Assembly: GCA_018970895.1 (NCBI GenBank)
Contig: JAGWVM010000019.1
Location: forward strand, 1 to 36,811
DNA from: Lysobacteraceae bacterium
GTDB lineage: Bacteria; Pseudomonadota; Gammaproteobacteria; Xanthomonadales; Rhodanobacteraceae
Direction of reading: 5' to 3'
Length of the DNA: 36,811 nucleotides
Within the stretch, counting starts at the first letter, position 1, and each line of letters starts with the position of its first letter. The notes under the pieces were generated by a model that was not told where the DNA came from, ran no database searches, and was given only the letters and a program-made list of their open reading frames with translations. Of the stretch, positions 19,264 through 27,242 are shown in pieces. The translations under genes and the position numbers were made by a program.

Positions 19264-21747
19264 ATGGCAAAAAACCTGCTCATCGTCGAGTCGCCCGCCA
19301 AGGCCAAGACGATCAACAAATATCTCGGCAAGGACTTCCAGGTCCTGGCCTCCTACGGCCACGTGCGCGACCTCAAGCCGAAGGAGGGCGCGGTCGATAC
19401 CGAGCACGGCTTCGCCATGAAGTACGAGGTGATCGACCGCAACGAGAAGCATGTCGACGCCATCGCCAAGGCGGCCAAGGCGGCCGACGACATCTACCTG
19501 GCCACCGACCTGGATCGCGAGGGCGAGGCGATCAGCTGGCACATCAGCGAGATCCTGAAGGAGCGCGGCCTGACCGAGGGCAAGCGCATGCATCGCGTGG
19601 TGTTCTCCGAGATCACCCCCAGGGCGATCAAGGCGGCGGTGGCCGAGCCGCGCCAGCTGTCGCACGACATGGTCGACGCCCAGCAGGCGCGTCGTGCGCT
19701 GGACTACCTGGTCGGCTTCAACCTGTCGCCGGTGCTTTGGCGCAAGGTGCAGCGCGGCCTGTCCGCCGGCCGCGTGCAGAGTCCGGCACTGCGCATGATC
19801 GTCGAGCGCGAGGAGGAGATCGAAGCTTTCGTCGCCCGCGAGTACTGGACGGTCGAGGCCCAGCTCAAGCATCCAGACGCCGACTTCAGCGCCCGCCTCA
19901 CCCAGCTCAACGGCAAGAAGTTCGAGCAGTTCGACCTCACCCGCGAGGCCGATGCGATGGCTGCCCGCGCCGCGCTGAAGGAGGCCGCGCGCGGCCGCCT
20001 GACGGTGAGCGAGGTCGGTTCGAAGGAGCGCAAGCGCCGGCCCGCGCCGCCGTTCACCACCTCCACGCTGCAGCAGGAGGCGGCGCGCAAGCTCGGCTTT
20101 TCCACCAGCCGCACGATGAAGGTGGCGCAGGGCCTGTACGAAGGCGTGTCGCTGGGCAGCGAGGGCAACGTCGGCCTGATCAGCTACATGCGTACCGACT
20201 CGGTGGCGCTGGCGGACGACGCGGTGGTCGAGCTGCGCCAGCTGATCGCCCGCGACTTCGGCGCCAAGGCCCTGCCGGATCAGCCGCAGGCCTACAAGTC
20301 CAAGGCCAAGAACGCGCAGGAGGCGCACGAGGCGATCCGCCCGACCTCGGCCATGCGCACGCCGCGCGAGGTGGCGTCGTTCCTCAACGACGAACAGCGC
20401 AAGCTGTACGAGCTGATCTGGAAGCGCACGGTCGCCTGCCAGATGATCCACGCCACGCTGAACACGGTCTCGGTCGATTTCGCCCTGCCGGACGCCGCCG
20501 GCGGTCCGGCCGCGTTCCGCGCCACCGGCACGACGGTGATTGATCCGGGCTTCCTCGCCGTGTACGAGGAGGGCCGCGACCAGAAGAGTGCCGAGGACGA
20601 CGACGAGGGCCGCCGCCTGCCTCGGCTGGCCAGGGGCGAACAGGTGGCGCTGGCCGACATCCTCGCCGACCAGCACTTCACCGAGCCGCCGCCGCGCTAC
20701 TCCGAGGCCAGCCTGGTGAAGACGCTAGAGGAATACGGCATCGGCCGTCCTTCCACCTACGCCAGCATCATCCAGGTGCTGCTCAACCGCGAATACGTGC
20801 TGCTGGACAGCCGCCGCTTCAAGCCCACCGACGTGGGCCGCGCGGTGAGCAAGTTCCTCACCCAGCATTTCACCCGCTATGTCGACTACGACTTCACCGC
20901 CAAGCTCGAGGACGAGCTGGACGCGGTGAGCCGCGGCGAGGAGGCCTGGGTGCCGCTGATGGAGCGCTTCTGGCAGCCGTTCAAGCAGCAGGTGGACGAG
21001 AAGACCGAGACCGTCGACCGCAGCGAGGCCACCGGCGCACGCGAGCTGGGTACCGATCCGAAATCAGGCAAGCCGGTGTCGGTGCGGTTGGGCCGCTACG
21101 GGCCGTACGCGCAGATCGGCGACAAGGACACCGACGAGAAGCTGCAGTTCGCCTCGCTGCGCCCCGGCCAGAGCATGCATACGATCACGCTCGAGCACGC
21201 GCTGGAGCTGTTCAAGCTGCCGCGCAAGCTGGGCCAGGCGGAGAACGGCGACGAGGTCAGCGTGGGCGTCGGCCGTTTCGGGCCGTTCGTGAAGCAAGGC
21301 TCGACCTATGCCTCGCTCAAGCCCGAGGACGACCCCTACACCATCGAGTTGCCGCGCGCGCTGCAGATCGTGGCCGAGAAGCTGGAGATGCTTGCCAATC
21401 GCGTCATCCAGGATTTCGGCAACGGCGTGCAGGTGCTCAACGGTCGCTACGGCGCCTACATCACCGACGGCGAGAAGAACGCCCGCATCCCCAAGGACAC
21501 CGAGCCGAAGGACCTGACCGAGGCGCAGTGCCTGGAGCTGCTGGCGGCCGCGCCGGTGAAGAAGGGTCGCTTTGCCAAGAAGACGGCGGCGAAGAAGACC
21601 GCCGAGAAAAAGGCGCCGGTCGCGAAGAAGGCGACGACCAAGAAGGCACCCGCAAAGAAAGCCGCCGCCCGGAAGACCGCGGCGAAAAAGACCGCCACCA
21701 GGAAGGTGGCCGCGAAAAAGCCCGCCGCCAACCCAAGCGGGGACTGA
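19264..21747 (+). CDS. topA: DNA topoisomerase I (type IA)
   Basis: Relaxes negative supercoils by single-strand passage. The protein has 827 residues. The TOPRIM domain starts at residue 1 (MAKNLLIVESPAKAKTINKY, later DLDREGEAISWHI with its acidic metal ligands). The catalytic tyrosine is Y308 in NVGLISYMRTDSVAL, and YPRPS-like GIGRPSTYASII follows. The C-terminal part has repeated GRYGPY, GRFGPF and GRYGAY units (topoisomerase C-terminal repeats) instead of Cys4 zinc ribbons; I see no CxxC pairs. The last 70 or so residues are a low-complexity Lys/Ala tail (AAKKTAEKK-type), likely DNA-binding. It lies between dprA and tsaC. Confidence 0.97.
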   Translation: MAKNLLIVESPAKAKTINKYLGKDFQVLASYGHVRDLKPKEGAVDTEHGFAMKYEVIDRNEKHVDAIAKAAKAADDIYLATDLDREGEAISWHISEILKERGLTEGKRMHRVVFSEITPRAIKAAVAEPRQLSHDMVDAQQARRALDYLVGFNLSPVLWRKVQRGLSAGRVQSPALRMIVEREEEIEAFVAREYWTVEAQLKHPDADFSARLTQLNGKKFEQFDLTREADAMAARAALKEAARGRLTVSEVGSKERKRRPAPPFTTSTLQQEAARKLGFSTSRTMKVAQGLYEGVSLGSEGNVGLISYMRTDSVALADDAVVELRQLIARDFGAKALPDQPQAYKSKAKNAQEAHEAIRPTSAMRTPREVASFLNDEQRKLYELIWKRTVACQMIHATLNTVSVDFALPDAAGGPAAFRATGTTVIDPGFLAVYEEGRDQKSAEDDDEGRRLPRLARGEQVALADILADQHFTEPPPRYSEASLVKTLEEYGIGRPSTYASIIQVLLNREYVLLDSRRFKPTDVGRAVSKFLTQHFTRYVDYDFTAKLEDELDAVSRGEEAWVPLMERFWQPFKQQVDEKTETVDRSEATGARELGTDPKSGKPVSVRLGRYGPYAQIGDKDTDEKLQFASLRPGQSMHTITLEHALELFKLPRKLGQAENGDEVSVGVGRFGPFVKQGSTYASLKPEDDPYTIELPRALQIVAEKLEMLANRVIQDFGNGVQVLNGRYGAYITDGEKNARIPKDTEPKDLTEAQCLELLAAAPVKKGRFAKKTAAKKTAEKKAPVAKKATTKKAPAKKAAARKTAAKKTATRKVAAKKPAANPSGD

Positions 21748-21752
21748 GCGGC

Positions 21753-22325
21753 TTGCTGCACCGCTACGGAGCAAGCGAGATCGAGGGCGCCGCCGCGCTG
21801 CTGAAGGCTGGCGGTGTGCTCGCGTACCCCACCGAGGCGGTGTTCGGCCTGGGCTGCGACCCGCAGAATCTCGCCGCATGCGAGCGCGTGTTCGCGCTGA
21901 AGCAGCGGCCAGCCGGGCAGGGCGTGCTGCTGATCGGCGCCGACTTCGCCCAGCTCGAGCCTTACCTCGCGCTCGACCAGGTGCCGGAGGAGCGGCTGGC
22001 CGCCGCCCACGCCAGCTGGCCCGGACCGCATACCTGGGTGTTTCCGCGCTCCGCCGCGGTGCCGCCATGGATCCCCGGCAGCCACGAGGGGATCGGCGTG
22101 CGGGTTACCGCGCACGAGCCGGCGGCCGCGCTGTGCCGTGCCTTCGGCGGCGCGCTGGTCTCGACCAGCGCGAACCCTCACGGCCAGCCCGCCGCGTCCA
22201 CCCCGCAGGAGGTCATCGCCTATTTCGGCGATGGGCCGGACGGGCTGCTGCTGGCTCCGGTCGGCGCCGCCGCCGCACCGACCGCCGTCCGCGACGTGCT
22301 CACCGGCGCTATCATCCGCCACTAG
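21753..22325 (+). CDS. tsaC: Threonylcarbamoyl-AMP synthase TsaC
   Basis: Makes threonylcarbamoyl-adenylate for the universal t6A37 tRNA modification (YrdC/Sua5 fold). The start is TTG 21753, five bases after the topA stop, giving 190 residues, the length of E. coli TsaC. It carries GGVLAYPTEAVFGLGCDPQN, LKQRPAGQGVLLIGA (the KQRP motif that binds the nucleotide), WPGPHTWVFP, GVRVTAHEPAAALCRAFGG and the signature STSANPHGQPA. There is no C-terminal Sua5 domain, as expected for TsaC. It is probably co-transcribed with topA. A start upstream would overlap topA; none with ATG or GTG fits. Confidence 0.94.
   Translation: MLHRYGASEIEGAAALLKAGGVLAYPTEAVFGLGCDPQNLAACERVFALKQRPAGQGVLLIGADFAQLEPYLALDQVPEERLAAAHASWPGPHTWVFPRSAAVPPWIPGSHEGIGVRVTAHEPAAALCRAFGGALVSTSANPHGQPAASTPQEVIAYFGDGPDGLLLAPVGAAAAPTAVRDVLTGAIIRH
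22310..22315 (+). promoter_or_regulatory. Candidate -10 box for the AMP-ligase gene
   Basis: TATCAT matches five of six consensus bases and lies in the last codons of tsaC; it would give a leader of about 135 bases. There is no clear -35. Confidence 0.3.
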
Positions 22326-22458
22326 GTCGCCCGCCGGGGCGCCCGCGGTCCCGCGATGCGGCGACCCGGGCGAGCGGGCCGCCGCCGAGTCGCTTGGCAT
22401 TCACGTCCGCATCGTCCGCGGCCGGCATGCTGCGCATTCCGGGCCGGAAGGGCCCTCC

Positions 22459-23847
22459 ATGCGGGAGCCGCGGGTCTTGTCCACCGTTTTCGACCTCATT
22501 GCCGATCCGTCGCCGGGATCGCTCCCGCTGCTGGCGGGCGGCACGGCAGCGCGCACGGTGGCCTGGCGCGACGGATCGCCGGTGACGGCCGGGCAGTTCC
22601 TCGCCGATGTCCGCCATGTCGCCGAACGACTGCCACCGGCCCCGGCGGCGGTGAACCTGTGCGAGGAACGCTACGCATTCCTGGTCGCTTTCTGCGCGAT
22701 CGCCCTGCGCGGCCAGGCCAACCTGCTGCCGCCGTCGCGCGCACCGCGGGCCATCGACGAGGTGATGGCCGACCATCCCGGCTGCTATGCGCTGGGCGAC
22801 CTGCCGCTCGATCCGGCCCCGCCGCACTATCACCGGCTGCCCGCGCTGCCGGCGCCGACGGGCGAGGCTGCCGGGGAATGGCCGCTGATCGACGCCGTGC
22901 AGGTGGTGGCGATCGGCTACACCTCCGGGTCCACCGGCCGCCCGGCGGCCCACGTCAAGACCTGGGGCAGCTTCCATGCCAGCACTGCCGGCAACCTGCG
23001 CATGCTGCGCGAACGGGTGGGCGAGCGGTTCAACGTGGTGGCGACGGTGCCACCGCAGCACATGTACGGCATCGAGACCTCGGTGCTGCTGCCGCTGTTG
23101 GGCGACGTCGCGGTCTGCGGCAGCCGCCCGTTCTTTCCCGCCGACGTGGCCGCGGGACTGACCGCCGTGCCGGCGCCGCGCGTGCTGGTCACCACGCCGG
23201 TGCACCTGCGTGCGCTGGTCGAATCCGGCGTGACGCTGCCACCGCTGGCGGCGATGCTGTCGGCCACCGCGCCGATGCCGCAGGAGCTGGCGGCGCGTGC
23301 CGAACAGCGCTACGGCGCGCCGCTGGTGGAGGTGTTCGGCTCGACCGAGACCTGCGTGTTCGCTACCCGGCAACCCACCGCGGGGGAGCTGTGGCAGCTC
23401 TACGACGGGGTCAGACTGCACCCGCAGCCGGATGGCACCCAGGTGCAGGCGCCGCAGTTGGCCACACCGGTGGTACTGGCCGACCTGGTCACCCTGCACG
23501 AGGACGGTCGCGCCTTCCGCCTGTGCGGCCGGCATGCCGACCTGCTGGAGATCGCCGGCAAGCGCGCCTCGCTCGGTGATCTGACGCGTCGCCTGCTGGC
23601 CATTCCCGGCGTGCACGACGGCGTGGTGCTGCAGCTGGACGAGCCCGACGCCGGCGGCGTGCGCCGTATCGCCGCGCTCGCGGTGGCACCGGGCATGACC
23701 GAGGCGCACATCCTCGACGCCCTGCGCGGGGCGATGGATCCGCTGTTCCTGCCGCGCCCGCTGCGTCTGGTCGAGGACCTGCCCCGCAACGAGACCGGCA
23801 AGCTGCCGCGCGCCGCGCTGCTGGCGCTGCTCGCCGGCCGCGACTGA
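22459..23847 (+). CDS. AMP-forming acyl/aryl-CoA (or ACP) ligase, short form
   Basis: An ANL-superfamily adenylating enzyme of 462 residues from ATG 22459, preceded by GGAAGG at a suitable distance. Core motifs are VVAIGYTSGSTGRPAAHVKT (A3 phosphate loop), VEVFGSTETCVFATRQPT (A5), FRLCGRHADLLEIAGKRASL (A7-A8 hinge) and LPRNETGKLPRAALLALL (A10 with the catalytic Lys). The A3 loop lacks the usual Pro-Lys after TSGSTG. At about 460 residues it is shorter than fatty acyl-CoA synthetases and of the size of the ligases in xanthomonadin/aryl polyene pathways, for which Xanthomonadales are known. No other pigment genes are in the window. Substrate unknown. Confidence 0.82.
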   Translation: MREPRVLSTVFDLIADPSPGSLPLLAGGTAARTVAWRDGSPVTAGQFLADVRHVAERLPPAPAAVNLCEERYAFLVAFCAIALRGQANLLPPSRAPRAIDEVMADHPGCYALGDLPLDPAPPHYHRLPALPAPTGEAAGEWPLIDAVQVVAIGYTSGSTGRPAAHVKTWGSFHASTAGNLRMLRERVGERFNVVATVPPQHMYGIETSVLLPLLGDVAVCGSRPFFPADVAAGLTAVPAPRVLVTTPVHLRALVESGVTLPPLAAMLSATAPMPQELAARAEQRYGAPLVEVFGSTETCVFATRQPTAGELWQLYDGVRLHPQPDGTQVQAPQLATPVVLADLVTLHEDGRAFRLCGRHADLLEIAGKRASLGDLTRRLLAIPGVHDGVVLQLDEPDAGGVRRIAALAVAPGMTEAHILDALRGAMDPLFLPRPLRLVEDLPRNETGKLPRAALLALLAGRD

Positions 23848-23875
23848 TACGGCCGATCGCACGGCGGCCAGCCGC

Positions 23876-23881
23876 TACAAT
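23876..23881 (+). promoter_or_regulatory. Candidate -10 box for purD
   Basis: TACAAT lies 45 bases before the purD ATG, in the 78-base gap after the ligase gene; a CGGAG ribosome binding site follows near 23917. The -35 is weak. Confidence 0.4.
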
Positions 23882-23925
23882 GCGCGTTTGCGCCGGCGGC
23901 GCCCCCACGCATCTCGGAGTTCGGC

Positions 23926-25209
23926 ATGAAGGTCCTGGTCATCGGCAACGGCGGTCGCGAGCACGCGCTGGCGTGGAAGCTCAAGCAGTCGCCGCGGGTG
24001 GACGAGGTGATCGTGGCGCCGGGCAATGCCGGTACCGCGCGTGAGCGCGGGGTGCGCAATGCCGACGTGGCGGCCAGCGACATCGCCGGATTGCTGGCGT
24101 TGGCCAAGGCCGAGAAGGTCGGGCTGACCGTGGTCGGCCCCGAGGTGCCGCTGGTGGCCGGCGTGGTCGACAAGTTCCGCGCCGCCGGCCTGCGTATCTT
24201 CGGTCCGCGCGCGATCGCCGCGCAGCTCGAGGGCTCCAAGGCCTTCGCCAAGGACTTCCTGCTCCGCCACAACATTCCCACCGCCCGCTACGCGGTGTTC
24301 ACCGAACTCGACCGCGCGCTGGCCTACGTGCGTGAACATGGCGCGCCGATCGTGATCAAGGCCGACGGCCTGGCTGCCGGCAAGGGCGTGGTGGTTGCGC
24401 TGACCCTGGCCGATGCCGAACTGGCGCTGCACGACATGCTCGGCGCACACGCCTTCGGCGACGCCTCGGCGCGGGTGGTGATCGAGGAGTTCCTGGAGGG
24501 CGAGGAAGCCAGTTACATCGTGATGAGCGACGGCAGCCACGCGCTGCCGATGGCCTCCAGCCAGGACCACAAGCGCCGCGACGACAACGACCTGGGTCCC
24601 AACACCGGCGGCATGGGCGCGTACTCGCCCGCGCCGGTGGTCACGCCCGAGGTGGAGAAGCGCATCCTCGCGCAGGTGATCGAGCCGACCCTGCGCGGCA
24701 TGGCGGCCGAGGGCGCGCCGTTCATCGGTTTCCTCTACGCCGGCCTGATGATCGACAAGGCGGGCAACCCAAGGGTGATCGAGTTCAATGTGCGCTTCGG
24801 CGACCCGGAGACCCAGCCGATCATGATGCGGCTGAAGTCCGATCTGGTGGATCTGGTCGACGCCGCGCTCGACGGCGAGCTGCACCACATCCGCGCGCAG
24901 TGGGATCCGCGGCCCTCGATCGGCGTGGTGATGGCGGCCGGCGGCTATCCGGGCAAGGTGCGCAGCGGCGATGCCATCGAGGGCCTGGATGCACCGGCGG
25001 CGGCCGACACCAAGGTGTTCCATGCCGGCACACGGCTCGACGCCGACGGCCGCGTGGTCACCGCCGGCGGCCGGGTGCTGACCGTATGCGCGCTGGGCAA
25101 GGACATCGCCGACGCCCGCGAGCGGGCCTACGCCGCCGTGGCGGGCATCCGCTGGGAGGGGGCTTTCTGCCGCCGCGACATCGCGCATCGGGCGCTGCAT
25201 CGCCGCTGA
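23926..25209 (+). CDS. purD: Phosphoribosylamine-glycine ligase
   Basis: Second step of de novo purine synthesis: ATP-dependent joining of glycine to 5-phosphoribosylamine (GAR synthetase, cytosolic). It has 427 residues, normal for the family, and starts MKVLVIGNGGREHALAWKL. It carries VGPEVPLVAGVVDKFRAAGL, FAKDFLLRHNIPTARYAVF, VIKADGLAAGKGVVVAL (ATP-grasp phosphate loop), the PurD signature DHKRRDDNDLGPNTGGMGAY and EFNVRFGDPETQ with the metal-binding Glu and Asn. It appears to be a single gene here, with its own promoter, rather than part of a purHD operon. A ribosome binding site CGGAG lies six bases before the ATG. All catalytic blocks are intact. Confidence 0.97.
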   Translation: MKVLVIGNGGREHALAWKLKQSPRVDEVIVAPGNAGTARERGVRNADVAASDIAGLLALAKAEKVGLTVVGPEVPLVAGVVDKFRAAGLRIFGPRAIAAQLEGSKAFAKDFLLRHNIPTARYAVFTELDRALAYVREHGAPIVIKADGLAAGKGVVVALTLADAELALHDMLGAHAFGDASARVVIEEFLEGEEASYIVMSDGSHALPMASSQDHKRRDDNDLGPNTGGMGAYSPAPVVTPEVEKRILAQVIEPTLRGMAAEGAPFIGFLYAGLMIDKAGNPRVIEFNVRFGDPETQPIMMRLKSDLVDLVDAALDGELHHIRAQWDPRPSIGVVMAAGGYPGKVRSGDAIEGLDAPAAADTKVFHAGTRLDADGRVVTAGGRVLTVCALGKDIADARERAYAAVAGIRWEGAFCRRDIAHRALHRR

Positions 25210-25279
25210 GCGATCCGTCGCGGAGGCGGGCAGGCTTTCACGCTAGGCTAGGCGCCGCCATCCCCCGGACGGAACCTGC

Positions 25280-27154
25280 ATGAGCCAATTCGCCCTGCTC
25301 GGCCGCCGGCGCTTCGCGCCGTTCTTCTGGACCCAGGCGCTGGGCGCGTTCAACGACAACGCGTTCCGCAACGCGCTGCTGATGCTGGTCGCGTTCCAGA
25401 TGGGCCTGGACGAGCACCGGGCGGCGATCTACACCAACTTCGCGCCGGCGCTGTTCATCCTGCCGTTCTTCCTGTTTTCCGCCTCGGCCGGTCAGCTGGC
25501 GGAGAAGTTCGAGAAGACCCGCATCATCCGCTGGGTGAAGCTGTTCGAGATCGCGGCGATGACGGTGGCGGCGATCGGCTTCGTCACCCACCACGTCGCG
25601 CTGCTGCTGGTCGTGCTGTTCATGATGGGCATGCACTCGACGGTGTTCGGGCCGATCAAGTACGCGATCCTGCCGCAGGCGCTCAAGCCCGCCGAGCTGG
25701 TCGGTGGCAACGGGCTGGTGGAAATGGGCACCCAGCTGGCGATGCTGGTCGGCATGATCGCCGGCAACAGCCTGATGCGCATCGCCGGGATCGGACCGTG
25801 GCTGGCCTCGGGTGCGACGATCGCGATCGCTCTGGCCGGTTATCTGGCCAGCCGGGCCATTCCGCCGGCACCGGCCACCGCGCCGGAGTTGAAGTTCCAT
25901 TGGAATCCGTACGTGGAGACGGCCCGCGTGCTGCGCCTCACCCACGCCGACCGCGCGGTGTGGAACGCGGTGCTGGGCATCTCCTGGTTCTGGTTCTTCG
26001 GCACCGTGCTGATCGCGCAGCTGCCGATCTACACGCGCGAGACGCTGGGCGGCAACGACACCGTCTACACCCTCGTGCTGACGCTGTTCTCGGTGGGCAG
26101 CGGCATCGGCGCGCTGCTGTGCGAGCGGATGTCCGGCAAACGGGTGGAGATCGGCCTGGTGCCGCTGGGTGCGTTCGGGCTCACCGTATTCGGCGTCGAC
26201 CTGTACCTGGCGCGGCACGGCATCGCCGCCGCGCAGGGGCAGGACTGGCTGGCCTTCCTGCGCAGCACCGGCAGCCTGCGGCTGGTGCTCGACCTGACCC
26301 TGATCGGCGTGTTCGCCGGCCTCTACGTGGTGCCGCTGTTCGCCTTCGTGCAGGCGCGCGCGCCGCGCGAGCAACTGTCGCGGATCATCTCCGGCAACAA
26401 CATCATGAACGCGCTGCTGATCGTCTCGGCGGCAGGCTTCGGTCTGGGGCTCGGGGCGCTGGGGCTGGACGCGGCGCAGATCTTCCTGGCCGCGGCGCTG
26501 CTGAATATCGTCGTGGCGGCGTACATCTTCACCCTGGTGCCCGAGTTCATCATGCGCTTCGTCACCTGGGTGCTGGTGAACACGCTGTACCGGGTGCGCG
26601 TGGACGGGATGCAGCAGGTGCCCGAAGAGGGGCCGGCGCTGCTGGTCTGCAACCACGTCAGCTTCATGGATCCGCTGCTGCTGATGGCGAACGTGCGCCG
26701 GCCGGTGCGCTTCGTCATGTACTACCGGATCTTCAACGTGCCGCTGCTGCGCTGGCTGTTCCGCACGGCGAAGGCGATTCCGATTGCCGGGCAGAAAGAG
26801 GATCCGGCGGTGCTGGGCGCCGCCTACGAGGCGATCGACGCGGCACTCGCCGATGGCGAGCTGGTGTGCATCTTCCCCGAAGGCGGGCTGACCCGCGACG
26901 GTGCAATCGCACCGTTCCGTCCGGGCGTGGAGAAGATCCTCGCCCGCCGGCCGGTACCGGTGGTGTCGATGGCGCTGCGCGGCCTGTGGGGCAGCGTGTG
27001 GAGCCGCCGCGATTCGATGCTGGGGCGCTCGCGCCTGCCGCGCCGGTTCCGCGCCCGGGTGGAGCTGGTGGTGGATGCGCCGATTCCGCCGGATCAGGCG
27101 ACCGCGTCGGTGCTGGAGACGCGCGTGCGCGAATTGCGCGGCGACTTGGCGTAG
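25280..27154 (+). CDS. MFS transporter-acyltransferase fusion (LplT-PlsC type)
   Basis: A 624-residue fusion. Residues about 1-430 form a major-facilitator domain with 11-12 membrane segments (FFWTQALGAFNDNAFRNALL is typical of LplT). Residues about 440-624 form a PlsC/LPLAT domain with catalytic H459-x4-D464 in NHVSFMDPLLL, IPIAG and FPEGGLTRDG. By analogy with LplT and Aas of E. coli it should flip lysophospholipids inward and re-acylate them. Unlike many longer relatives it lacks a third, AMP-binding (acyl-ACP synthetase) domain. The ATG follows a GGAAC ribosome binding site. The TAG stop lies inside the REP-like repeat at 27151. Convergent with ampE. Confidence 0.9.
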   Translation: MSQFALLGRRRFAPFFWTQALGAFNDNAFRNALLMLVAFQMGLDEHRAAIYTNFAPALFILPFFLFSASAGQLAEKFEKTRIIRWVKLFEIAAMTVAAIGFVTHHVALLLVVLFMMGMHSTVFGPIKYAILPQALKPAELVGGNGLVEMGTQLAMLVGMIAGNSLMRIAGIGPWLASGATIAIALAGYLASRAIPPAPATAPELKFHWNPYVETARVLRLTHADRAVWNAVLGISWFWFFGTVLIAQLPIYTRETLGGNDTVYTLVLTLFSVGSGIGALLCERMSGKRVEIGLVPLGAFGLTVFGVDLYLARHGIAAAQGQDWLAFLRSTGSLRLVLDLTLIGVFAGLYVVPLFAFVQARAPREQLSRIISGNNIMNALLIVSAAGFGLGLGALGLDAAQIFLAAALLNIVVAAYIFTLVPEFIMRFVTWVLVNTLYRVRVDGMQQVPEEGPALLVCNHVSFMDPLLLMANVRRPVRFVMYYRIFNVPLLRWLFRTAKAIPIAGQKEDPAVLGAAYEAIDAALADGELVCIFPEGGLTRDGAIAPFRPGVEKILARRPVPVVSMALRGLWGSVWSRRDSMLGRSRLPRRFRARVELVVDAPIPPDQATASVLETRVRELRGDLA

Positions 27155-27230
27155 GAGCTCGCTCGCGGGCGATGCCTTTCGCTTCGAATCGATATCAAAG
27201 CCAACAGCATCGCCCGCGAGCGGGCTCCTG
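27151..27230. repeat. REP-like inverted repeat between convergent genes (likely bidirectional terminator)
   Basis: Arms 27153-27175 and 27207-27229 pair over 23 bases with a single G-T mismatch, leaving a 31-base loop. Both arms begin with the GTAGGAGC/AGGAGC-type core known from dispersed extragenic repeats in Xanthomonadales and Pseudomonas. Being symmetrical, it can fold in RNA from either strand and fits a transcription end for both the MFS-acyltransferase and ampE genes. The TAG of its left edge is the stop codon of the MFS-acyltransferase gene. No second copy was found in this window. Confidence 0.75.
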
Positions 27231-27242
27231 CGGGAGGCGCGC

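Noticed and set aside
21571..21740. Repetitive tract that might be a CRISPR or satellite repeat
   Set aside because: It is the coding sequence of the Lys/Ala-rich TopA tail; units are short, imperfect and without spacers.
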